Shown in pieces: positions 6,080 through 7,247 of a stretch of 7,247 bases of DNA (position 1 is the first letter of the stretch; every line of letters starts with the position of its first letter). The stretch is from the NCBI RefSeq assembly GCF_031426495.1, contig NZ_JANPLK010000022.1:1-7247 (forward strand), written 5' to 3'. Source of the stretch: Gemmatimonas sp. (GTDB lineage Bacteria; Gemmatimonadota; Gemmatimonadetes; Gemmatimonadales; Gemmatimonadaceae). The notes under the pieces were generated by a model. The model did no database searches. It worked only from the letters and a program-made list of their open reading frames with translations, and was not told the origin of the DNA. Both the position numbers and the translations under genes were made by a program.

Positions 6080-7240
6080 ATGGTGGAGCGAGGTCGACCG
6101 GGGCTATCGAGGGCGGAGAAGAACGTGGTGTGGGTGCAGTATCGGGCGGGAGCGTCGTTTGCCGCGATTGGCCGGGCCTTGGGCCACACACGCAACTCGA
6201 TCTACGCGTTTGTGCGGGCGCAGGGTGGCGTAGCACCGGTCGTGCGACGACGGGCGTGTAGCGCCCTCACGGCGGATGAGCGCGAGGATATTTCCCGGGG
6301 CGTCGCGGCGAGCGAGAGCGTACGTGCCATCGCCTGCAGATTAGGGCGGGCACCGTCGACGATCAGTCGCGAGATTAAGCGGAATGGAGGAGCTGCTCGA
6401 TATCGCGCTCGTGACGCCGAGGATCGCGCATGGCGCACCGCCCGTCGCCCGAAGCCCGCATGGCTGGCGATCAATGCGCCCCTACAACGTCTGGTCGATG
6501 CGAAGCTTCGTTTGCGGTGGTCCCCGGCTCAAATCACGGGCTGGCTGCGCGTGACGTATCCCGACGATCCACAGTATCACGTGTCGCACGAAACGATCTA
6601 TCGCAGCCTGTTCATGCAGGCCCGTGGCGCCCTCAAGCAAGAGCTGACCGCGCATCTGCGCACCCGGCGCCCGATGCGTCGGAGCAAGAAAGCGTGCAAA
6701 GAGGGCCAGTTGCGCGGGCAGATCGTCGATGCGGTGTCGATCGCGGATCGGCCGGCCAGCATCGAGGATCGGGCCATTCCTGGCCACTGGGAAGGCGACT
6801 TGATCTCTGGCGCGAAGAACAGCCACATCGCGACCCTCGTCGAGCGAACGTCGCGCTATGTGCATCTCGTGCGCGTCACGAACAAGTCCACCACGGAAGT
6901 CGTCAGCGCGCTCATTCGCGAAGTGCGGCGGCTCCCAGATGGCCTCATGGCGTCACTCACTTGGGATCGCGGTCACGAAATGTCCCAGCACCATCGCTTT
7001 TCGGTTGCCGCCGACGTCGCCGTGTACTTCTGTGATCCGAAAAGTCCATGGCAACGCGGGACCAACGAAAACACCAACGGACTTTTACGTCAGTACTTTC
7101 CCGATGGCACTGATTTGTCCGCGTATACCCAACGCGATCTCGATCGGGTCGCCCACGAAGTGAATACGCGTCCGCGAAAAACCCTCGGCTTCCGCACGCC
7201 GGCAGCTATCTTCGCTGAGAGCGTTGCACCGACTCGTTGA
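6080..7240 (+). CDS. IS30-family transposase, DD(33)E
   Basis: This 386-residue DDE transposase catalyses cutting and joining of the IS ends. N-terminal DNA-binding helix-turn-helix regions are at about 8-46 and 62-103; the second ends APSTISREIKRNGG (91-104), an IS30 hallmark. The catalytic core follows: GHWEGDLI carries Asp240, LTWDRGHEM carries Asp296, and PWQRGTNENTNG carries Glu330. The last two are separated by 33 residues, exactly the family spacing. The C terminus has NTRPRKTLGFRTP. ATG6080 is chosen because GGAG lies seven bases upstream; a GTG at 6038 would add 14 residues but lies inside the terminal repeat. The gene ends inside the right inverted repeat, with the stop at 7238-7240. 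Nothing is disrupted, so it is probably functional. Confidence 0.96.
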   Translation: MVERGRPGLSRAEKNVVWVQYRAGASFAAIGRALGHTRNSIYAFVRAQGGVAPVVRRRACSALTADEREDISRGVAASESVRAIACRLGRAPSTISREIKRNGGAARYRARDAEDRAWRTARRPKPAWLAINAPLQRLVDAKLRLRWSPAQITGWLRVTYPDDPQYHVSHETIYRSLFMQARGALKQELTAHLRTRRPMRRSKKACKEGQLRGQIVDAVSIADRPASIEDRAIPGHWEGDLISGAKNSHIATLVERTSRYVHLVRVTNKSTTEVVSALIREVRRLPDGLMASLTWDRGHEMSQHHRFSVAADVAVYFCDPKSPWQRGTNENTNGLLRQYFPDGTDLSAYTQRDLDRVAHEVNTRPRKTLGFRTPAAIFAESVAPTR

Positions 7241-7247
7241 ATCCGCC
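7128..7247 (+). repeat. 120-bp direct repeat of the window start
   Basis: These bases are identical to 1-120 over the full length. The right border coincides with the IS terminus and the left border is simply where the window begins. If the overlap is a circular join, the unit is 7127 bp. Confidence 0.97.
7223..7247 (-). repeat. IS right terminal inverted repeat
   Basis: This is the partner of 6020-6044, with 22 of 25 bases matching after reverse complementing. It contains the transposase stop codon (7238-7240). Confidence 0.92.

Larger units (their letters stand above)
6020..7247 (+). mobile_element. Complete IS30-family insertion sequence (1228 bp)
   Basis: The element has a single intact transposase gene (6080-7240) between 25-bp terminal inverted repeats (6020-6044 and 7223-7247, 22 of 25 matching). 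The ends carry GATTCAA and GCAAC blocks at the same offsets I recall for the ends of IS30 itself. The size is typical of the family. The last base of the window is the last base of the element. Its left neighbour is ...ACTTG and, taking base 121 as its right neighbour, TCATA..., so no clean 2-3 bp target duplication is seen. The gene is intact and the ends present, so it could be mobile. Confidence 0.94.

Noticed and set aside
1..7247. A CRISPR array, tRNA, rRNA, toxin-antitoxin pair, defence island or replication origin
   Set aside because: I saw no regularly spaced identical repeats, cloverleaf or conserved rRNA segment, iterons, replication initiator, or recognised defence or toxin gene. 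The short CAGT/CTGA words are irregular and belong to the palindromic repeat family.

Overview
This window reads as a small, complete assembly unit from a GC-rich Gram-negative bacterium. I infer a member of the Gemmatimonadota. The reasons are the overall composition, an Ala/Pro-rich 'DSAA' lipoprotein, a large TonB-dependent receptor, and intergenic stretches full of short CAGT/CTGA/AACTC-type words that I associate with Gemmatimonas genomes. The organism assignment rests on recall and has not been tested.

Layout. Bases 1-120 are the last 120 bases of an IS30-family insertion sequence. A strong bidirectional-looking hairpin terminator (226-255) then serves a small minus-strand lipoprotein gene (277-480) with a structured leader and a candidate promoter (575-602). 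Reading rightward come a membrane-anchored family 2 glycosyltransferase (706-1881) and a MoxR/Mg-chelatase-I-like AAA+ ATPase (1956-3413). Next is a 359-base gene-free interval that is mostly one large imperfect palindrome (3424-3689). After it come a TonB-dependent outer-membrane receptor (about 3776-5959) and a complete IS30-family element (6020-7247) with an intact DD(33)E transposase and 25-bp terminal inverted repeats.

The two ends of the window are the same 120 bases (1-120 = 7128-7247), and both copies stop at the exact right terminus of the IS. Joining the bases left of the complete IS (5991-6019) to those right of the partial copy (121-139) rebuilds one arm of the intergenic palindrome at 3627-3672: 38 of 43 compared bases match, and the join carries two extra bases. 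So the IS sits inside this repeat. Either the unit closes into a circle of 7127 bp, or identical IS copies have entered the same point of different repeat copies.

The passenger genes do not form one obvious pathway. The glycosyltransferase and ATPase are co-oriented, 74 bases apart, and could be co-transcribed. The receptor is a separate unit behind the palindrome. The lipoprotein gene is divergent. There is no replication gene, resistance gene, tRNA, rRNA or CRISPR array in view.
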